Shown here: positions 37,477-47,753 of the stretch, in pieces
How the letters are laid out: every line of letters begins with the position of its first letter
Numbering within the stretch: position 1 is the first letter of the stretch
The notes under the pieces: model-generated
Database searches by the model: none
Told to the model about the DNA's origin: nothing
What the model saw: the letters and a program-made list of their open reading frames with translations, nothing else
Translations under genes and position numbers: made by a program
Source: Aliivibrio sp. EL58
Lineage (GTDB): Bacteria; Pseudomonadota; Gammaproteobacteria; Enterobacterales; Vibrionaceae
NCBI RefSeq assembly: GCF_900312675.1
Contig: NZ_OMPC01000001.1
Span: 99,140 to 163,139 of the forward strand
Direction of reading: 5' to 3'
DNA: 64,000 bases

Positions 37477-37506
37477 ATTTATTCTCGGTTCAAAATCGGC
37501 CATTGT

Positions 37507-37544
37507 AAAATACCAAGTCAGTTATCATTGATACTGACTTGGTA
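37507..37544 (-). terminator. Hairpin between the third chemoreceptor and its micropeptide
   Basis: Perfect 12-bp stem (37511-37522 with 37533-37544), followed on the minus strand by TTTTAC. Looks like an intrinsic terminator with a short T run. A copy with one mismatch remains in the duplicated remnant at 30500-30533. Confidence 0.7.
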
Positions 37545-37560
37545 CGCTTAATCACTCTGC

Positions 37561-39546
37561 TTATACTTTAAAAAACTGTAGTTGTTCTCTTTGATTCTCA
37601 GAAAGCTCAGATAAATGTTGACTGGCTTGAGTGGACTCTCTAATCCCTTCTACATTCTGATTAATACTCTCAGTAATTACATTTACATTTTCACTGATCG
37701 ATTCAATCGCTCGACTTTGCTCGTTAGCAGCTGTTGCCATTTCAGCGTTAGTTTGAGAGATTATCTCTATTGAATCAGAAATACTTAATAATTGATTATT
37801 CGTGTCCAGGCTCATTTGAGCGGTTTTATGGATCATCTCGATAGACTGATTTACTGAATCAACCACTGTTAATGACTTCTGTTGTAAGTTATTAATAATA
37901 TTTTGAATATTCTGCGTTGACTGCTGAGTCTTAGCAGCAAGCACGCGAACTTCATCAGCAACAACCGCGAAACCTCGACCACTCTCACCAGCACGTGCCG
38001 CTTCAATCGCTGCGTTTAATGCTAGTAGGTTCGTTTGCTCAGAAATAGAATCGATAACCGTAATCACTTCACTAATGCGATCCGTTTGATCTTTCAGTAT
38101 CATTACTTCAGTTGAGGTTTCATCCATCTGAATAGCAAGATCTTGACTTAGCTTAACCCCTTCAGCAGCTGATTGAGCCCCATCACGGCTAATACTGAGA
38201 ACTTCTTTCGCTTTTATATCTGCCTGGTTTGCCGAAGCATCTACTTGATTTGCTGAAGCCGCTAATTCAGTAATTGCCGTTGCAATCAAATCAACTTGAG
38301 ATTTTTGATCTGACGCATTTGCTTCACTTTGTACCATAATTGCTGCTAGTTCCGTTGACGATGAAGAAACTTCTTCACCAACATTACGTAAGCTACTAAT
38401 CATATCTTGTAAGCGGACTACAGTGCTGTCTGTATTTTTACATAACTCACCAATTTCATTGTCACTTGATTGATGATTCAATGAATCTAGACGACCATTA
38501 GAAATATCAGACATTTGCTCTTGAAGTACTAAAATTGGTTTTGTTACGATCTGGGCGATAATAAAACCAATCAACAAAGAAATAATTACAGTAACCATTA
38601 AAGCAATTAACAATAAATTCTGGCTTTCAGAAATTAGTGACATATTTTTGTCTGAAATATCACTATTCATTGCTGTTAGTCGAACTCTCTCATCATTTAA
38701 CTCTTTATATAGAGTCTCTCCAAGTTCAACTAATGCTTTCTTGTCTTTATTTATTTCATCAGTAGCATTCCACAATACAATATTAATTTCCGATTGAGCC
38801 TTAAATGCTGAGGCAAGAATATTTCTAGCTTCTTCATTTTCTAATGGTTCAATTAATTTAGATAAAGCTTCAAAATCTCGATTAACAATATCTATTCTTG
38901 GCGTTTTACTTACCGATGTATATAAGTCTTCATTGAACAAAGAAGTCATCTGAATTTCGATGTTGCCTGCTTTATTGTATACTTCAGGTAATATTTTCTC
39001 CCAATACAACTTGGATTCTTCATTTTCTGACGATGTAAATATCACCTCACTTGCCTGTTGGATAGGAGTAGTCAAATACAGAGAATTACCCCATTCTTTT
39101 ATCTTTTCATCATTATGATTTACAATCTCATTTACATATTTTTTATAATCATTCAATTGAGAAATCAATACATTAAGTTCAGATTGAAGTTGCTCAGGAG
39201 ATTTAACGGCTGCCCCCATTTTTTGCAATGTTCGTTGTTGGTTTACCATATTATTAAAATTAGAACTCAGCTCAGAACTAATACCATCAAAATCGATCAA
39301 TTTTAACGATTCAATATTTGTAAAACCTGCTGATACACTTAACCTAAGAAATAATAAACGAGACTCAGAAATAGAGACATTACTCAACTGGTAACTTCTA
39401 TGGTCTGATATTTGAACATTACGATTTGTAGATTCTAATTTTGAGTTCACTAAATAGATAGCTAACATCATTACTATAATAGTAGCTAGAACTGGAACTA
39501 ATATCTGATATTTTGTTTTTAAATTTGAAAGTAACTTTTGCAGCAT
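37561..39546 (-). CDS. Methyl-accepting chemotaxis protein, accessory paralogue 3
   Basis: 661 residues with the same plan as the gene at 33282: TM1 about 17-36, helical periplasmic sensor of about 260 residues, TM2 about 310-332, HAMP, and tip [21 protein letters not shown]. Tail [17 protein letters not shown]. Its last codons were the left breakpoint of the duplication fossilised at 30604/30605. No ToxR-like gene accompanies this copy; the alpha-galactosidase gene occupies the equivalent position. Confidence 0.93.
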   Translation of the reverse strand: MLQKLLSNLKTKYQILVPVLATIIVMMLAIYLVNSKLESTNRNVQISDHRSYQLSNVSISESRLLFLRLSVSAGFTNIESLKLIDFDGISSELSSNFNNMVNQQRTLQKMGAAVKSPEQLQSELNVLISQLNDYKKYVNEIVNHNDEKIKEWGNSLYLTTPIQQASEVIFTSSENEESKLYWEKILPEVYNKAGNIEIQMTSLFNEDLYTSVSKTPRIDIVNRDFEALSKLIEPLENEEARNILASAFKAQSEINIVLWNATDEINKDKKALVELGETLYKELNDERVRLTAMNSDISDKNMSLISESQNLLLIALMVTVIISLLIGFIIAQIVTKPILVLQEQMSDISNGRLDSLNHQSSDNEIGELCKNTDSTVVRLQDMISSLRNVGEEVSSSSTELAAIMVQSEANASDQKSQVDLIATAITELAASANQVDASANQADIKAKEVLSISRDGAQSAAEGVKLSQDLAIQMDETSTEVMILKDQTDRISEVITVIDSISEQTNLLALNAAIEAARAGESGRGFAVVADEVRVLAAKTQQSTQNIQNIINNLQQKSLTVVDSVNQSIEMIHKTAQMSLDTNNQLLSISDSIEIISQTNAEMATAANEQSRAIESISENVNVITESINQNVEGIRESTQASQHLSELSENQREQLQFFKV

Positions 39547-39737
39547 TCTTGCATTATCCTAATGGTTTCACTTATGTGAAATTTTCGGCGAAAGAATAAT
39601 ACATATTTTGCTTTTCTCATAGAAAAATAATGTTCATTTCTAATTAATTTTAAAACAATAAAAAATACATTCGATAAGTTATAAAAAAAGCTTTTGTTAT
39701 TATACTCCCCCTTAAAATATTAATGATATATATAAAA

Positions 39738-39763
39738 AAAGCACCTATATTTAGGTGCTTTTT
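39738..39763. terminator. Terminator of the torECA operon
   Basis: Perfect 10-bp stem (39738-39747 with 39752-39761), with flanking A and T runs; 21 nt past the torA stop. Confidence 0.85.
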
Positions 39764-39784
39764 CATTAATTAACTTTTATTGTC

Positions 39785-42247
39785 TTATTCAACAATAATC
39801 GGACCACCGAATGATGTTACTGGTGGAACCTTACCTTTAAACTTCTCAAAATTTACTAAACATGTATTCGCAGAAGTCGCCTGAGCAAGCTCAGATGATG
39901 GAATATCTTGTGTTAGTGTATTTGGATCGCCATAAGTACAGATTGCCCCCACTTTTTCGTTCAATGGACCGTACCATGCACCTTCTTCGATACGGATAAC
40001 ACCACTTGGGTAACTATCAGTAAGAACTGCACCAGCAAGAAGCTGACCACGGTCATTAAATACGCGAACTAAATCGCCATCTTTAATGCCCTTCTCTTTT
40101 GCATCTAGAGGGTTAATGTATACAGGTTCACGGCCTTGAACAGCATAAGTAGCACGGAATGCTTCAGATTCACACATTTGTGAATGCAGACGCTTGTCAG
40201 GGTGACAAGATTGCATCCAGAATGGGTGTTTCTTAGAGCCAGGGCCACCGTGTGAACGTTCTGATTTCTCGAACCACATTGGGTGACCTTGACATTCTTC
40301 GTAGCCAAAGCGCGCAATCTTACGGCTTGTAATTTCAATGAAACCAGAAGGCGTACCTAGAGCATTAACTTCAGGGTCTTTACGGAAATCGGCGTGACGA
40401 ACCCATGGTTTACCTTCACCAAAGTCTAGAACACCTTTTTCCCAGAACTCATCAAATTCAGGCATATCAAATTTGCCTTCGTTTGCTGTACGACAATCAG
40501 CATAAAGTGAACGAACCCACTCCATCTCATCCATGCCACGGGTATATTCTTTATGACGGCCAAAACGACGAGTCAGTTCAGTCATGATCTCAAAATCAGA
40601 TCTTGATTGGTATAAAGGATCAACCAGTTTGTGCATTGCTACTAGGCCACGCGCAGAGTATGAACCGTATTGGTCAATATCGTTACGTTCCCATTGCGTA
40701 CATGCTGGAAGTACGATGTCAGAGAAACGACACGTTGCAGTCCAAGCAAAATCAATCGTTACAACCGTTTGAAGTTTTTGGAACGCTTTCTTCATACGGT
40801 TACGATCTTGGTGGTGATGCCAAGGGTTATTACCCGAAATAACCATCATTTTGAAATCAGGCAGTACAACTTTAGAGCCGTTGTAACGGATCTCTTTACC
40901 TGGTTCTAATAGACAGTCGATCCAACGTGCTACAGGGATAGTACTGCTGTAACCGTTAAAATCGTTGTTATTCCATTTAGGTTCGTTACCTTGATCCACG
41001 TTACGTGGGAAACCACCAGGACCTGCAAAACCAGTAGAAGGAACACCAACACTTGAATAGTGGTGACTGTAAGATACACCACCACCAGCAAGACCGATTT
41101 GACCAGTCATTGCAGATAGAACCGTACCCATCCAGTATGGTTGCTCACCGTGCTGCTGACGCTGAATACACCATCCAAATAGGATTTGTGTACGGCCAGT
41201 AGACATCATTTTCGCAAAATCACGAATTTGTTCAGGTGATACGCCACAGATCTCAGCAGCCCACTCAGGAGTTTTAACTACTTTATCTTTAGTTTCACCA
41301 AGTACGTATTGCATAAACTCGTCAAAGCCTAGGCAGTAAGTATCGATGAATGCTTTGTCGTACAAGTTCTCAGTGTATAACGTGTAAGCAACAGCCAACA
41401 TGAACGCCACATCAGTTTGTGGATTCAAGTACATGTGGTCATTTTGTAAGAAACGTTGCGTTTTGTTTTTAACTGGGTCAACAGAAAGCACATTTACTTT
41501 ACCAGCAGCCACTTTTTCTTTTAGTTGCTCAAGGTATGCGTAAGATTCATGAGTTTCACAGTTCCAACCTACTTGTAGGTTTTTAACTGGATCCGTTGCC
41601 CATAAAATAATGTTATCTGAATGCTCGATTATCTCAGACCAAGAAGTACCTTGTGCGTATACCTCTGTAGAACCAAGTACGTAAGGCATGATCGTTTGAC
41701 CAGCACCCGTCGAGTAGTCACCTACTTTCTTGATGAAGTTACCATGCATACCAACAGCACGTTGCATTTGAGCAGTACAGTTATGGAAAGAACCCGTTTG
41801 GTTCCAACCAGTTTGTCCTGCGTGTAGAGCCCATGGACCGTAATCTTTTTGAACACGCTCAAGCTCACGGTAGAATAAATCTAACGCTTCATCCCAAGTT
41901 ACACGTACAAAACGGTTATTACCACGAGTCTCAGCTGAGTACTTATGTTTTTTCAACCAATCTAGACGCACCATTGGGTAACGTACACGGCTTGGGCTGT
42001 AAATAATACCTTTGATACCATCCAACATATCTGTTGGGTGTTTATCCAAATCTAGCGCTTTAATTTCTTGTACTTTACCCGCATAGATGTGCGCACGGAA
42101 TGCACCCCAATGTGAGCCAGATGTACGCCATGTTCCAGTTGTTTCTGCAGCATTGGCTTTTGAAGACATTAGTAGGCTTGGACCAACTAGAGATACTGCA
42201 CTTGTTGTTGCAACACCTTTTAGAAAACTTCTTCTGCTAATAGACAT
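39785..42247 (-). CDS. torA: Trimethylamine-N-oxide reductase TorA
   Basis: Periplasmic molybdopterin (bis-MGD) enzyme reducing TMAO to TMA in anaerobic respiration. 820 residues. Tat signal S-R-R-S-F-L-K at residues 4-10 with cleavage near A-N-A-A. The active-site serine region reads G-D-Y-S-T-G-A-G-Q, as in the DMSO/TMAO reductase family, and the C-terminal cofactor domain is complete. Receives electrons from TorC. Last gene of torE-torC-torA. The usual chaperone gene torD is not adjacent. Confidence 0.96.
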   Translation of the reverse strand: MSISRRSFLKGVATTSAVSLVGPSLLMSSKANAAETTGTWRTSGSHWGAFRAHIYAGKVQEIKALDLDKHPTDMLDGIKGIIYSPSRVRYPMVRLDWLKKHKYSAETRGNNRFVRVTWDEALDLFYRELERVQKDYGPWALHAGQTGWNQTGSFHNCTAQMQRAVGMHGNFIKKVGDYSTGAGQTIMPYVLGSTEVYAQGTSWSEIIEHSDNIILWATDPVKNLQVGWNCETHESYAYLEQLKEKVAAGKVNVLSVDPVKNKTQRFLQNDHMYLNPQTDVAFMLAVAYTLYTENLYDKAFIDTYCLGFDEFMQYVLGETKDKVVKTPEWAAEICGVSPEQIRDFAKMMSTGRTQILFGWCIQRQQHGEQPYWMGTVLSAMTGQIGLAGGGVSYSHHYSSVGVPSTGFAGPGGFPRNVDQGNEPKWNNNDFNGYSSTIPVARWIDCLLEPGKEIRYNGSKVVLPDFKMMVISGNNPWHHHQDRNRMKKAFQKLQTVVTIDFAWTATCRFSDIVLPACTQWERNDIDQYGSYSARGLVAMHKLVDPLYQSRSDFEIMTELTRRFGRHKEYTRGMDEMEWVRSLYADCRTANEGKFDMPEFDEFWEKGVLDFGEGKPWVRHADFRKDPEVNALGTPSGFIEITSRKIARFGYEECQGHPMWFEKSERSHGGPGSKKHPFWMQSCHPDKRLHSQMCESEAFRATYAVQGREPVYINPLDAKEKGIKDGDLVRVFNDRGQLLAGAVLTDSYPSGVIRIEEGAWYGPLNEKVGAICTYGDPNTLTQDIPSSELAQATSANTCLVNFEKFKGKVPPVTSFGGPIIVE

Positions 42248-42270
42248 AATTCTATCTACTCCATTAATTC

Positions 42271-43449
42271 TTAGTGTTTTTCGTCAGAAAAATCTGAAGA
42301 GTGTTTTTGTAGGTATTTCAATACAAGTGATTTGCTGTCTGTATCGAAGTTAACGAACGCCATCATACCGTCAAACATACCAGGCCATGTGTTTGAATCA
42401 AAATGCGCTTCTGCTGGTTGAGTGTGACATACAGAACAGTTAGTTTTGTATGACTCTTCAGCTTTCTGCCAAACAGTAGTGTAGTCAGGTAAGAAATCTT
42501 CTTTCTTCATCCATAGACTTACTGTTACACGCTGCCAAGGTAGACCGGTTAGATCATCTTCTTTTGTTTCGAATTTCTGAACAAACTTATCGTTCTGAGC
42601 TGCATCTTTAAGCAAAGCACCTACCGCAATGTTCATACCAAAATCTTCTTGGATAACACGACCGAAGCCTTTAACTTTACGCCAGCCTTCAATGGCAACT
42701 TTCATTGCATCGCCTTTCTCTTCAAGTACAGTCACTTGAGAGGCAGGATTTAATAGACCCGCTTCAACAGTCAGTTTCGCATCTTCATACATTGGAAGGT
42801 GACGAACAGAAACGTACGTTTGACCATCTTCATATTTAGTGTTGCTTGCTAGTTGAGTTAACTCACTAACCATACCACCAGAACTGTCCATATTTGCAGG
42901 AAGGCTGTGTGCGATACCTTTATGACAATCTACACAACTTTGATCACGCTCTTTCGCGCCTTGCATTTGAATACGAGCCGTTGGTTGCATTTTAGAGAAA
43001 TCCATACCGTCATAATCATGACAGTTACGACACTCAAGAGATTTGTTAGCGCTAAAACGATCCCATTCATGCTGGGCTAAAACGATACGACGCTCTTCAA
43101 ATTTCTCAGGCGTATCGATGAAACCGAATACATGAGCAAATACTTCTTTACTTGCTTGCATCTTACGAGCAATTTTAGAAGTCCATTCGTGTGGAACATG
43201 ACAATCAGGACAAGTAGCACGAACACCTGAACGGTTTTTATCGTGAATAGTGCCTGCGTATTCAGGTTGAATGTTATCCGCGTGACAGCTAACACAGAAC
43301 TCTTCTGTATTTGTTGCTTCTAACGCAACGTTAAAGCCACCCCAGAAAATAACACCTGCAATGAAACCACCAAGGGTTAAAACACCCAAGCTGATATGTA
43401 CACTCGGACGAGCAAAAACCGCCCAAGCTCTTTTAAGTAATGACATCAT
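42271..43449 (-). CDS. torC: Pentaheme c-type cytochrome TorC
   Basis: 392-residue NapC/NirT-type menaquinol dehydrogenase. N-terminal anchor about residues 17-37; four heme motifs in the NapC-like part (C-V-S-C-H, C-P-D-C-H, C-R-N-C-H, C-V-D-C-H) and a fifth in the C-terminal domain (C-S-V-C-H), giving the five hemes of TorC. Passes electrons to TorA across the periplasm. 23 nt upstream of torA. Confidence 0.95.
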   Translation of the reverse strand: MMSLLKRAWAVFARPSVHISLGVLTLGGFIAGVIFWGGFNVALEATNTEEFCVSCHADNIQPEYAGTIHDKNRSGVRATCPDCHVPHEWTSKIARKMQASKEVFAHVFGFIDTPEKFEERRIVLAQHEWDRFSANKSLECRNCHDYDGMDFSKMQPTARIQMQGAKERDQSCVDCHKGIAHSLPANMDSSGGMVSELTQLASNTKYEDGQTYVSVRHLPMYEDAKLTVEAGLLNPASQVTVLEEKGDAMKVAIEGWRKVKGFGRVIQEDFGMNIAVGALLKDAAQNDKFVQKFETKEDDLTGLPWQRVTVSLWMKKEDFLPDYTTVWQKAEESYKTNCSVCHTQPAEAHFDSNTWPGMFDGMMAFVNFDTDSKSLVLKYLQKHSSDFSDEKH

Positions 43450-43509
43450 AATTGCTTCTCTTTTTATCTAATTCTAATTGTTGTTTCGATTCTGTCTAAA
43501 AAGAGAGAA

Positions 43510-43686
43510 TCAACCACCGTGACCTGGCATACCAAAAAACAGTGCCTGCATTAACCATACAGAGAAACCATACGCACCAACCACACCCACACTTAGAATT
43601 GGGAAAAGAACAACTGTGATGAAGAAAAAGGCTTTCCATTCAGATGAACGCTCTGCTCCATCGTTTTGCTTTATTGCATTGCTCAT
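43510..43686 (-). CDS. torE: TorE, small NapE-like membrane protein (58 aa)
   Basis: Begins M-S-N-A-I-K-Q-N-D-G, has one TM helix (about residues 19-44, F-F-I-T-V-V-L-F-P-I-L-S-V-G-V-V-G) and ends F-F-G-M-P-G-H-G-G, matching the NapE/TorE family found at the head of torECA operons in Vibrio and Shewanella. Function in TMAO respiration is not known. Separated from torC by 60 nt. Confidence 0.88.
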   Translation of the reverse strand: MSNAIKQNDGAERSSEWKAFFFITVVLFPILSVGVVGAYGFSVWLMQALFFGMPGHGG

Positions 43687-44016
43687 AATTTTATTCCTAG
43701 TTATCTTTCTACTTTATAAATATAGAAAATGTTAACAAGTTGTCGAACCTATCTGACATAGATTTTAATCCCTCACAAATAGTGCTTCAATTAAATTTTC
43801 AAGATAAACCCTTTTATCTACTAGTTTTTTGCGTTCATCCAGAGATGTATTTAATTGAAATATAATATGTAAAAATATTAATACTTGTGACAATTTAATT
43901 TTATGTGATAAATGTTAATAATGTTAATTACCTCTAAAGGATAGGTTATTTTAGCAACTTTACTAATTGATCTACATCAATTTAATCAATCTATTTTATA
44001 GAGTAGCACGTAAATA
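43687..44016. other. Leader region upstream of torE
   Basis: 330 bp without a gene. AT-rich; holds the perfect FNR-type box at 43967-43980 and, nearer torE, poly-AT stretches that could form a long 5' leader. No hairpin terminator or recognisable TorR box was found by eye. Confidence 0.5.
43967..43980. promoter_or_regulatory. FNR-type box upstream of torECA
   Basis: TTGATCTACATCAA, a perfect match to the FNR consensus TTGAT-N4-ATCAA. It lies 281 bp before torE and 37 bp past the stop of the DUF1289 gene. Most likely drives tor transcription anaerobically with a long leader. Confidence 0.7.
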
Positions 44017-44325
44017 TTACGCTATAGGTTTCTTTGATAAGCAATGTTGACATAAACACTCTGAGTTCTCAGAAACAATACCAACATCCCGAGTTTCAAC
44101 ACCAAAACACCAGCAAGTTTCCTTTCCCATTTTAATGTCACACTGAGCAGGCTTACTGCATTCTGGGCAACGATGCGTGGAGGCTTTTCCTGATAACCTA
44201 TCCATCACCATCTCTCTCTCGTCATCTGTCATTGATTTCCACTCTATAATCTCAGTGATGGTTCGTTTGCAACCAATACAGATACCATCTTCATTTTTAC
44301 AAGCTGCAATACAAGGTGTTTTCAT
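44017..44325 (-). CDS. DUF1289 / cysteine-rich CWC fusion protein
   Basis: 102 residues. N-terminal DUF1289 motif (C-I-A-A-C-K-N-E-D-G-I-C-I-G-C-K-R-T, with E-I-I-E-W) followed by a CWC-type cysteine-rich module (C-P-E-C-S-K-P-A-Q-C ... C-W-C-F ... C-L-C-Q-H-C). Thirteen cysteines in all, likely binding zinc or iron-sulfur. Biochemical role unknown for both families. AGAGAG ribosome site. Confidence 0.82.
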   Translation of the reverse strand: MKTPCIAACKNEDGICIGCKRTITEIIEWKSMTDDEREMVMDRLSGKASTHRCPECSKPAQCDIKMGKETCWCFGVETRDVGIVSENSECLCQHCLSKKPIA

Positions 44326-44411
44326 CTTTACTTCTCTCTATGTCCTTTAAATCCCATACAAGTCATGGGATAATCGTCGGAATTCGACATCGTTATTATT
44401 AGGAATTATTT

Positions 44412-44930
44412 ATGGCACTAAGCTTACAAGAGCAAATGCTAAAAGCTGGGTTAGTGAACCAAAAGAAAGTAGCAAAAGCAAAGAAAGCTTCAAAAAAATC
44501 ACGAGTTCAAAATCGTGAAGCAAAAGCAGCGGTTGAACTAAACAAAGCCGCACAAGTAGAAAAAGACAAAGAACTAAGCTTAAAACACAAAGCTGAAAAA
44601 GAACAAAAAGAATTAGCTGCACAAATCAAACAATTGATTACTGCAAATAAGCTAGATCGCACTCATGGCGATATCGGCTATAACTTTACTGATGGTACGT
44701 TAGTTAAAAAGATGTACGTAGACAAAACAATGCAAACACAATTGATTGCTGGCCGTCTTGCTATTGTTCACTTTAATGAAGATTACGAAATTGTTCCTGC
44801 TGGTGTTGCTGATAAAATTACACTACGTGATGAATCAGTTGTTGTACTTAACAACGTTATCGCGGAAGATGCACAGGATGAAGACGACCCGTATGCGGAA
44901 TTCGTTATTCCTGATGATTTGATGTGGTAA
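44412..44930 (+). CDS. yaiL: YaiL-like nucleoprotein (DUF2058)
   Basis: 172 residues. N-terminal lysine/alanine-rich coiled coil (L-Q-E-Q-M-L-K-A-G-L-V onward, to about residue 85) and a C-terminal globular domain with Y-N-F-T-D-G and D-D-P-Y-A-E-F-V-I-P-D-D-L-M-W. The family is annotated as nucleic-acid associated; function not established. AGGAA ribosome site. Followed 4 nt later by a DUF2986 gene. Confidence 0.9.
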   Translation: MALSLQEQMLKAGLVNQKKVAKAKKASKKSRVQNREAKAAVELNKAAQVEKDKELSLKHKAEKEQKELAAQIKQLITANKLDRTHGDIGYNFTDGTLVKKMYVDKTMQTQLIAGRLAIVHFNEDYEIVPAGVADKITLRDESVVVLNNVIAEDAQDEDDPYAEFVIPDDLMW

Positions 44931-44934
44931 TAAG

Positions 44935-45129
44935 ATGAGCCGTAAAAATAAAGTCAAAGAGACTCTTTTAAAAAAGCACCGTAGAACTCAAACGAAAAAT
45001 AGCCGTTCGCATAATAAGCCGAAGTACATTTGTAAAGCTGATCGCGAAAAGATGGAGCTTGAAGCTGAACAAGCTGCCGCAGAATCGAAGAACACAAAAG
45101 TAGAACAAGTAACGCCATCAGAAGAGTAA
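44935..45129 (+). CDS. DUF2986-type small basic protein
   Basis: 64 residues: basic N-terminus (M-S-R-K-N-K-V-K-E-T-L-L-K-K-H), the signature N-K-P-K-Y-I-C-K-A-D-R, and an acidic alanine-rich tail. Matches my recollection of the DUF2986 family, typical of Vibrio relatives. Starts 4 nt after yaiL, so co-transcribed. Function unknown. Confidence 0.75.
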   Translation: MSRKNKVKETLLKKHRRTQTKNSRSHNKPKYICKADREKMELEAEQAAAESKNTKVEQVTPSEE

Positions 45130-45150
45130 TATTTTCTGAGAGTAAGAAAT

Positions 45151-45190
45151 AAAAAACCTCATTGTAATAATTAACAATGAGGTTTTTTTT
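45151..45190. terminator. Strong terminator after the yaiL operon
   Basis: Perfect 15-bp stem (45151-45165 with 45174-45188) including A/T flanks, T run of eight. Confidence 0.9.
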
Positions 45191-45246
45191 ACGACTATAC
45201 TAAGAGTGTTAATTAAATAATCTATTGATTAATATTAAAAATAACT

Positions 45247-45927
45247 CTATATATCTGCTAATACTGCTTGTAAAGCATAAAGAGACCCAACCGTATATGT
45301 TGGCTCGACACCTTCAGGGCACGCTTGTTCTTTCTCATTTAACCAGCAGGTATCCACGCCGGCATTCATTCCCCCTAATACGTCAGAATCAGGGTTATCA
45401 CCTACCATTAATACTTTAGATAAATCGACAGAGCCCATCTGAGAAAAAGTATGTTCAAAGATACGTTTATCTGGTTTTGCTACACCCACTTGTTCTGAAA
45501 TCGTAATTAATTCAAAATAATGGCTGAATTCGGTTTTTTCTAAACGGATTTTTTGTAGTTCAGTGAATCCATTGGTTATGATCCCCATCTTTACATTATT
45601 CGCTAACAATGAATCAAGTAATTCTTTTGCGCCATCTAGTGGGGTACAAATCTCTGCCATTGCCATCATAAAAGCACTATTCATTGCTTTTGGCGTAACT
45701 CCGACTTTCTTTGCCCACTCTTCAAAGCGTGTTTCTTGTAGCTGCTGAGCTGTAATTTCATTGTCTTGGTATTGCACCCACAATGGTTTGTTCACCAATT
45801 GATATTCAATGAATTGTTCTTTACTAAAATCAATGCCATAGCCTTCAAACATACGCTGTAAACCGGCAAATGCATCAAAATGAAAAAGTGTTTCATCGGC
45901 ATCAAATAATATCCATTGGTACTTCAT
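45247..45927 (-). CDS. yjjG: YjjG-like pyrimidine 5'-nucleotidase (HAD family)
   Basis: 226 residues. HAD motif I F-D-A-D-E-T-L-F, motif II I-I-T-N-G-F-T-E-L-Q, motif III lysine in V-A-K-P-D, motif IV V-G-D-N-P-D-S-D. YjjG removes phosphate from dUMP, dTMP and UMP-type (including non-canonical) nucleotides. Lies 38 nt after modC on the same strand. AAGGAAG ribosome site. Confidence 0.9.
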   Translation of the reverse strand: MKYQWILFDADETLFHFDAFAGLQRMFEGYGIDFSKEQFIEYQLVNKPLWVQYQDNEITAQQLQETRFEEWAKKVGVTPKAMNSAFMMAMAEICTPLDGAKELLDSLLANNVKMGIITNGFTELQKIRLEKTEFSHYFELITISEQVGVAKPDKRIFEHTFSQMGSVDLSKVLMVGDNPDSDVLGGMNAGVDTCWLNEKEQACPEGVEPTYTVGSLYALQAVLADI

Positions 45928-45965
45928 ATTTACTTCCTTTATGAGGGCTTAAATTTTTAATATCA

Positions 45966-47060
45966 TTATTTTGAGCATAAGTCTGATTGAGTCACACTTA
46001 CACCTTTAATTTGTGCAAACCACTGTTGTTCGGGCTCTAACCCTAAATCTTCTTTTGCCCAACGCGTAATATTAGCCCACAGTACATGGCCAGATAAATT
46101 CAATTTAACTGCCACCACATCGTTTTCTTTATCTTCTGTTAGGCTTTCAATAATCACAGGTAAGATATTACGGATCGAACTTTGATCAGGTTGTTGCTTA
46201 ATCAAAGAGACATCATTCGCTCTAATACGTAAACGAATGTTCTGCCCTTCTTCTGTACAATCACAAGGCGATTTTACCCAAATACCTTGCTGGCTATTAT
46301 TTAATGTTACCAGTGTCATTGGATGCTCTGGATGCAGCTCTGTTATCGTTCCTTCCAATAACACCGAATGCTCTGATGCACTTAACCAAGGTCGCATTAA
46401 TGGAGAACTCCAGACCTGTGTAATATCACCCGCTAGACTGACTTTACCTTGGTTAAGTAAAACCATATGATCTGCTAAACGTAATATTTCATCTAAACTG
46501 TGTGATACATAAATAATCGGCGTTTGGATCTCTTTTGCTAATCTCTCTAGATATGGCATAACTTCATGCTTTCTTGGTAAATCCAAAGAAGCCAGTGGTT
46601 CATCCATTATAAGTAATGCCGGTTCAGATAAAATAGCTCGACCAATTGCCACTCGCTGCTTCTCACCACCAGATAAAGAGTGAGGATAGCGCTGCAGTAA
46701 AGATTCAATGTCTAATAGCTTTACTACATCATTGAATAAATTAGTTCTTTTACCATTGCAGCCATAAAGTAAATTTCCCTCTACTTTATAATGAGGAAAT
46801 AGACGGGCATCTTGAAATACATAGCCGATATGACGCTGTTCTGGTGGCACTGATACTCTTGTATCCGAATCAAATAACACCGAATTATTAAGGCTAATTC
46901 GTCCTGAATCTGGTGAGCTAAGACCACTAATAATATTTGCGAGTGAAGACTTACCTGCCCCTGAGCGACCAAACACTGCGCTAATACCAGAGGATGGTAA
47001 TGATAATTGAACATCGAGGTTCAAATCACCTAATTGTTTTTTTATATCAATGACTAGCAT
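45966..47060 (-). CDS. modC: Molybdate ABC transporter ATP-binding protein ModC
   Basis: 364 residues. Walker A F-G-R-S-G-A-G-K-S-S, signature L-S-G-G-E-K-Q-R-V-A-I-G-R, Walker B L-L-I-M-D-E-P-L-A-S-L-D, and a C-terminal mop-like molybdate-binding domain (about 290-355). Energises ModB for molybdate uptake, needed here for TorA cofactor. Starts 3 nt after modB. Confidence 0.95.
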   Translation of the reverse strand: MLVIDIKKQLGDLNLDVQLSLPSSGISAVFGRSGAGKSSLANIISGLSSPDSGRISLNNSVLFDSDTRVSVPPEQRHIGYVFQDARLFPHYKVEGNLLYGCNGKRTNLFNDVVKLLDIESLLQRYPHSLSGGEKQRVAIGRAILSEPALLIMDEPLASLDLPRKHEVMPYLERLAKEIQTPIIYVSHSLDEILRLADHMVLLNQGKVSLAGDITQVWSSPLMRPWLSASEHSVLLEGTITELHPEHPMTLVTLNNSQQGIWVKSPCDCTEEGQNIRLRIRANDVSLIKQQPDQSSIRNILPVIIESLTEDKENDVVAVKLNLSGHVLWANITRWAKEDLGLEPEQQWFAQIKGVSVTQSDLCSK

Positions 47061-47063
47061 AAA

Positions 47064-47753
47064 TTAACCCATTAACCTTTTTTTACTGGCACGCGCTAAC
47101 CATTCTGAAAGTAGTAAAGATATTAAAGCGACAATAATTGAAATAACACACAAACGTGCAGCTTCTATTTCAGCCCCTGGGATCTCAATATAACTAAACA
47201 TAGCAAGAGGAAGCGTTCGAGTCTCACCCTCTATATTTGAAACGAAGCTGATCGTTGCACCAAACTCACCTAAGCTACGTGCAAAAGCCAATACCGCACC
47301 CGTCAAAATACCAGGTAACATCAATGGTAGGGTGATCGTGCTAAAGACTTTGGTGCGAGATGCTCCCAGCGTTCGAGCCGCTTGTTCTAATTTTTGATCG
47401 ACTGATTCTAGAGCCAAACGAATTGCACGAACCATCAAGGGTAATGCAACAATAGCTGAAGCGAGTGCAGCCCCTTTCCAATTAAAACTGAATGTTAGGC
47501 CAAATAGCTCATACAACCATTTACCAATAACGCCTTGTCGTCCCATTGAAATAAGCAGTAAATAACCAATCACGACTGGTGGCAGCACTAAGGGTAAATG
47601 AATTAAACCATCAAGTATGGCTTTTCCTTTAAACTCACAACGAGCCAATATCCAAGCCAAAAGGATACCAATAGGTAAAGAAAAGCCAACAGCTATGCCT
47701 GCAATTTTTAAGCTCAGTAGTAATGCTTCTACTTCATAATCCGTCAATATCAT
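47064..47753 (-). CDS. modB: Molybdate ABC transporter permease ModB
   Basis: 229-residue permease with five TM helices and the EAA loop A-A-R-T-L-G-A-S-R-T-K-V-F-S-T-I-T-L-P. One-base overlap with the modA stop (TAATG). Confidence 0.95.
   Translation of the reverse strand: MILTDYEVEALLLSLKIAGIAVGFSLPIGILLAWILARCEFKGKAILDGLIHLPLVLPPVVIGYLLLISMGRQGVIGKWLYELFGLTFSFNWKGAALASAIVALPLMVRAIRLALESVDQKLEQAARTLGASRTKVFSTITLPLMLPGILTGAVLAFARSLGEFGATISFVSNIEGETRTLPLAMFSYIEIPGAEIEAARLCVISIIVALISLLLSEWLARASKKRLMG

Noticed and set aside
37363..37503. Start of micropeptide 3 at the ATG 37503
   Set aside because: The longer N-terminus has no ribosome site and is not shared by the other two peptides; kept only as an alternative.
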